The position numbers were made by a program, and so were the translations under genes. The notes below the pieces were generated by a model. It was not told where the DNA came from and did no database searches. It worked only from the letters and a program-made list of their open reading frames with translations. A DNA stretch of 35,865 nt from Deltaproteobacteria bacterium (lineage in GTDB: Bacteria > Myxococcota > Myxococcia > Myxococcales > 40CM-4-68-19). Location of the stretch: assembly GCA_025350525.1 (NCBI GenBank), contig JANXXR010000006.1, forward strand, positions 1 through 35,865. Direction: 5' to 3'. This document shows, one piece after another, positions 33,412 to 35,865 of this stretch (position 1 is its first letter; each line of letters starts with the position of its first letter).

Positions 33412-33737
33412 GCCTGAAGCCCGTACTGCTTGACCTTGAGCACGAAGGTGCGCAGCGGCATCCCGATCAGCTGCGCGGCGTGCTTCTGCACCCCGCCGCT
33501 CGCCGCCAGCGCCTCGACCATCCGGGCGCGCTCGAGCGCCTTGATCTCCGCTCCGATGGAGGTGGCGAAGCCCTCGCGCTTCTGCACGGGCCGCGGCGGC
33601 GCGGGCGCCACCTCCCGTCCTTCACCGAGCGCGATCTCCTCGATGATGGGCCCTTCGTGCAGCGCGGCCAGCGCGGCCATGAGGTTGCGCAGCTCGCGGA
33701 CGTTGCCGGGCCAGGCGTGCAGAGACAGCTGCGCCAT
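33408..33737 (-). CDS. C-terminal frame of the sigma-54 activator: AAA+ end and Fis-type HTH
   Basis: These 109 codons hold LSLHAWPGNVRELRNLM, the end of the sigma-54 interaction domain, and the DNA-binding tail RARMVEALAASGGVQKHAAQLIGM. They belong to the upstream frame through the single-base shift near 33755. ATG 33737 lies in mid-domain, so an independent product is unlikely. Loss of this segment would remove DNA binding. Confidence 0.8.
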   Translation of the reverse strand: MAQLSLHAWPGNVRELRNLMAALAALHEGPIIEEIALGEGREVAPAPPRPVQKREGFATSIGAEIKALERARMVEALAASGGVQKHAAQLIGMPLRTFVLKVKQYGLQA

Positions 33738-35136
33738 GGCCGCCGCGCTGATGGGTTGGCGTCCCGATGCCGAGAGCTTTGCAGGCGCTGGCGAGGAAGG
33801 TCCGCGCCAGCAGCGGGATCTCGCGGGGGCGGCTGCGCAGCGCCGGCAGCGCCACCCGCGCCGCGCAGAGGCGGAAGTAGAGATCCTCGCGGAAGCGGCC
33901 TGCTTTGACCTCGGCGGCGAGATCGCGGTGGGTGACGGCGATTACCCGCACGTCCACCGCCACGCTGCGCGAGTCGCCCAGCCGGACGATCTGGTGGGTC
34001 TCCGCGGCGCGCAGGAGCTTGGCCTGCAGCGGCAGCGAGAGCTCGCCGATCTCGTCGAGGAAGAGCACGCCGCCCGCGGCCGCCTCGAAGAAGCCCTGCT
34101 TGGCGGCGGTGGCCCCGGAGAAGGCCCCGCGCTCGTGGCCGAACAGCTCGCTCTCGGCCAGCGCCTCCGGCAGCGCTGCGCAGTTGACCGGGATGAACGG
34201 TCCCTGCGCCCGCCGGGATCGGGCGTGCAAGGCCAGGGCGATCATCTCCTTGCCGGTGCCGGTCTCTCCGGTGATGAGGACGGGCAGGTCGCTGGGGGCG
34301 AGCCGCTCCACCAGCCGGTAGAGGCCGCGCATGGCGGGGTCGGCGACGATCAGCTCCTGCGCGCCCAGCCCGACGCGCATCACCAGCTCGCGGGCGAGAT
34401 GGACGCCGGGCTTGCCGGCCGCCTCCCGCGCCGCCCACAGCAGCGACTCGCCGTCGGCTGCGTCCTCGGGAAAGAGGGCGATGCCGGCGCTCGCTTTGCT
34501 TTCCTCTAGCGTGGCGAGGAGCTCGGTCGCGAGCTGGACCACTTCCGGCTCCTCCAACTCCGGCAGCAGGAAGAGCAGCATCGCCGGAGAATCGAGCGCG
34601 CCCCGGTCGTGCGACCGCAAGCGGGACTTGAGGCGCGTCAGCTGCTGCGGCGCGAACGGCACCGGCGCCGACACCGCGATCAGCGCCAGGGGCCGCTCGT
34701 AGTGCGTCGAGCGGGCCAACTCCTCCGCCAGGCGCTCGCGCAGGCGGGGCAGCGGCACCAGGGAATCCTCGGCGTGGGCCCGCTGACCCTGCAGCACCAG
34801 CGTCACCTTGCCGAGCGTGATGACGTCTCCCGGCGCGATGGCCCGCGGCTCCTTGACGGCGGCGCCGTTGAGCAGGGTCCCGTTGCGGCTGCCCAGGTCG
34901 CTCAGCACCACGCTGTCCCGGGTCACCAGCAGCCGCGTGTGCAGCCGCGAGATCGATGGGTCGTCGATGATCAGGTCCGCGTCCACCGCCCGGCCGATGG
35001 TGAAGGGTCCCGTCCGCAGCGCCACCACCTGCGAGCTTCCCTCCTGCACGATCACCAGCTGGAGCCGCTCCCAATCGGCTTGCCTGGGCGCTGCTTCGAA
35101 GTCCTGGGTCTCCCGCGGGGGGGCCATCTCCGTCAT
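33408..35136 (-). CDS. Sigma-54 activator with FHA and GGDEF-like domains (frameshifted)
   Basis: Read through, this is a bacterial enhancer-binding protein of about 575 residues. An FHA domain (residues about 25-110; TIGR, SRLH, GSRNGT) binds phosphothreonine. Residues about 120-260 resemble a degenerate GGDEF fold (GIALFPEDAADGESLLWAA) without the catalytic motif. The sigma-54 AAA+ domain has Walker A GETGTGKE, a GAFSGA loop instead of GAFTGA, and Walker B GGVLFLDEIGE. A Fis-type helix-turn-helix closes it. One extra base near 33753-33757 breaks the frame between the AAA+ lid and WPGNVREL. ATG 35136 (MTEMAPPRE) is preferred over the track's 35244. The gene is coupled by GTGA to the kinase whose phosphothreonine its FHA domain may read. 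Confidence 0.8.
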
Positions 35137-35233
35137 CCGGCCGCCAGCCAAGCACGACAGTCGCCGCTGGCGCAATGGCCGGCGCGGGTGCGATTGTTTT
35201 TCAGAATTCCGTACCAGGCTTGAAAGGATTTCA
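35137..35233. promoter_or_regulatory. Divergent promoter region between the activator and the membrane-protein gene
   Basis: This 97 bp gap separates two divergent genes. It is locally AT-richer (GATTGTTTTTCAGAATTCC around 35192-35210), which fits a promoter area, but no canonical or -24/-12 element is clear. AAAGGA at 35223-35228 is the likely ribosome-binding site for TTG 35234. Confidence 0.35.
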
Positions 35234-35865
35234 TTGCCGGACACCGACTCCCGCTACCTCCGGCTCAGGCTCCTCTATGCGCTCTTGCCGTTGCTGGCGC
35301 TGGACACGGTGCTGTTCGCGGCGCGGCTGCTCGAGCGGATCGAGCTCTTCTTTCCGCGGCCGGATCGGATGGAGCTGCAGGACTGGCTGAACATCAGCGC
35401 CTCCTTCTTCTTCTTCCACTTCGGCATCGCGCTCTTCGCCATCGGGCTGGTGCGCTGCAGCCGGCGGCCCGACCTCGCCATCTGGTTCCTGCGCGTGCTG
35501 GCGCTGCTGATCAGCCTCTGCGAAATCGTCGGACACATCTACTTCATGATCACCGGCGACTCGCTGGACTTCTTCCAGCTCGTCTACGCCCTGCAGCGCC
35601 CGCGCGAGGTCTGGCTGATCGCCCGCGCCGGGGCCAACGAGGCGCGGTGGCTCCTCGCCGTCGCGCTCTACGCCGTCCTGCTGGCCGCGCCGCGCCTGCA
35701 CCGCCGCTTCATTCCCCGGCCGGCCAGCACCCCGCGGGCCCCGCTCCTCACCCGCCGCGCCGGCTGGATGCTGCTGCTGGGCGGCATCCCCATCGCGGCC
35801 ATGGGCGCCCTCGTCTTCGCCGACCCCAGGCTCGACGCCATGGCCCGGCGCGATCCGGCCATCAA
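35234..35865 (+). CDS. Polytopic membrane protein, probably N-terminal part of an LtaS/sulfatase-like enzyme (cut by window edge)
   Basis: This frame is open from TTG 35234 (LPDTDSRYLRLRLL) to the window end, 210 codons, and the ORF track misses it. AAAGGA lies five bases upstream. About five transmembrane segments are visible: YALLPLLALDTVLFAARL, ASFFFFHFGIALFAIGLV, LAIWFLRVLALLISL, LLAVALYAVLLAAP and WMLLLGGIPIAAMGALV, after which a soluble domain begins. Five helices ahead of an extracytoplasmic domain is the layout of LtaS/OpgB-type sulfatase-fold phosphoglycerol transferases, but the catalytic domain is outside the window, so this family is only a guess. Confidence 0.7.
   Translation, partial: MPDTDSRYLRLRLLYALLPLLALDTVLFAARLLERIELFFPRPDRMELQDWLNISASFFFFHFGIALFAIGLVRCSRRPDLAIWFLRVLALLISLCEIVGHIYFMITGDSLDFFQLVYALQRPREVWLIARAGANEARWLLAVALYAVLLAAPRLHRRFIPRPASTPRAPLLTRRAGWMLLLGGIPIAAMGALVFADPRLDAMARRDPAI

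Overview
The window is uniformly GC-rich and gene-dense. It is full of secreted lipoproteins with cysteine lipoboxes, Ser/Thr-kinase signalling, an ADYC-domain lipoprotein, Ig/EGF/beta-propeller surface proteins and Asp-Ala-Pro linkers. This style points to a myxobacterium-like member of Myxococcota (former Deltaproteobacteria). That is an inference from gene content, because no rRNA or tRNA gene is visible. I see no CRISPR array, no phage genes and no complete insertion sequence. The only mobile-type gene is a REP-associated tyrosine transposase.

Layout. 1-4510 (minus strand) is a MacAB-like export operon: membrane-fusion adaptor, ABC ATPase, a large FtsX/MacB-type permease, and the start of a second permease cut by the window edge. 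4707-6635 (plus) is a GH13 alpha-glucan enzyme. 6770-11867 (plus) reads best as one very large secreted lipoprotein (EGF-like region, about nine Ig-like repeats in a 1 kb tandem module, six-bladed propeller, Cys-rich tail). It is broken by two single-base frameshifts and one in-frame TGA. A tannase/feruloyl-esterase gene (minus) follows, then a 450 bp stretch with remnants of a zeta-toxin-like ATPase and a histidine kinase, then a lipoprotein with two InlB-like repeats (plus) and a GST-like gene (minus).

16642-18928 (plus) is a three-gene overlapping operon: GHKL ATPase (anti-sigma-kinase type), STAS-like partner, and a two-domain SAM methyltransferase. It looks like a partner-switching module wired to a methyltransferase that may make a small lipid or methyl-ester signal. 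18949-27535 (minus) is a tight operon of three exported proteins of 931-961 residues. All carry BNR/Asp-box propellers, and two of them carry N-terminal PPC-like beta-domains. Upstream of it lies the transposase, with nested inverted repeats on its downstream flank.

28679-35136 (minus) is a signalling operon: an FHA / GGDEF-like / sigma-54 activator, overlapping by GTGA with a transmembrane Ser/Thr kinase that also carries a STAND NTPase and an extracytoplasmic PEGA/FGE-like sensor region, followed by an ADYC lipoprotein. The simplest reading is that the kinase senses an envelope signal, phosphorylates threonines that the FHA domain can read, and switches on sigma-54 promoters. Both the activator and the kinase carry a single-base frameshift here. 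The right edge holds the 5' part of a divergent polytopic membrane protein that starts at TTG and is absent from the ORF track.

Five apparent single-base indels and one nonsense codon lie in otherwise well-conserved coding sequence. Several fall in short homopolymers, so assembly error must be excluded before any of these genes is called a pseudogene.
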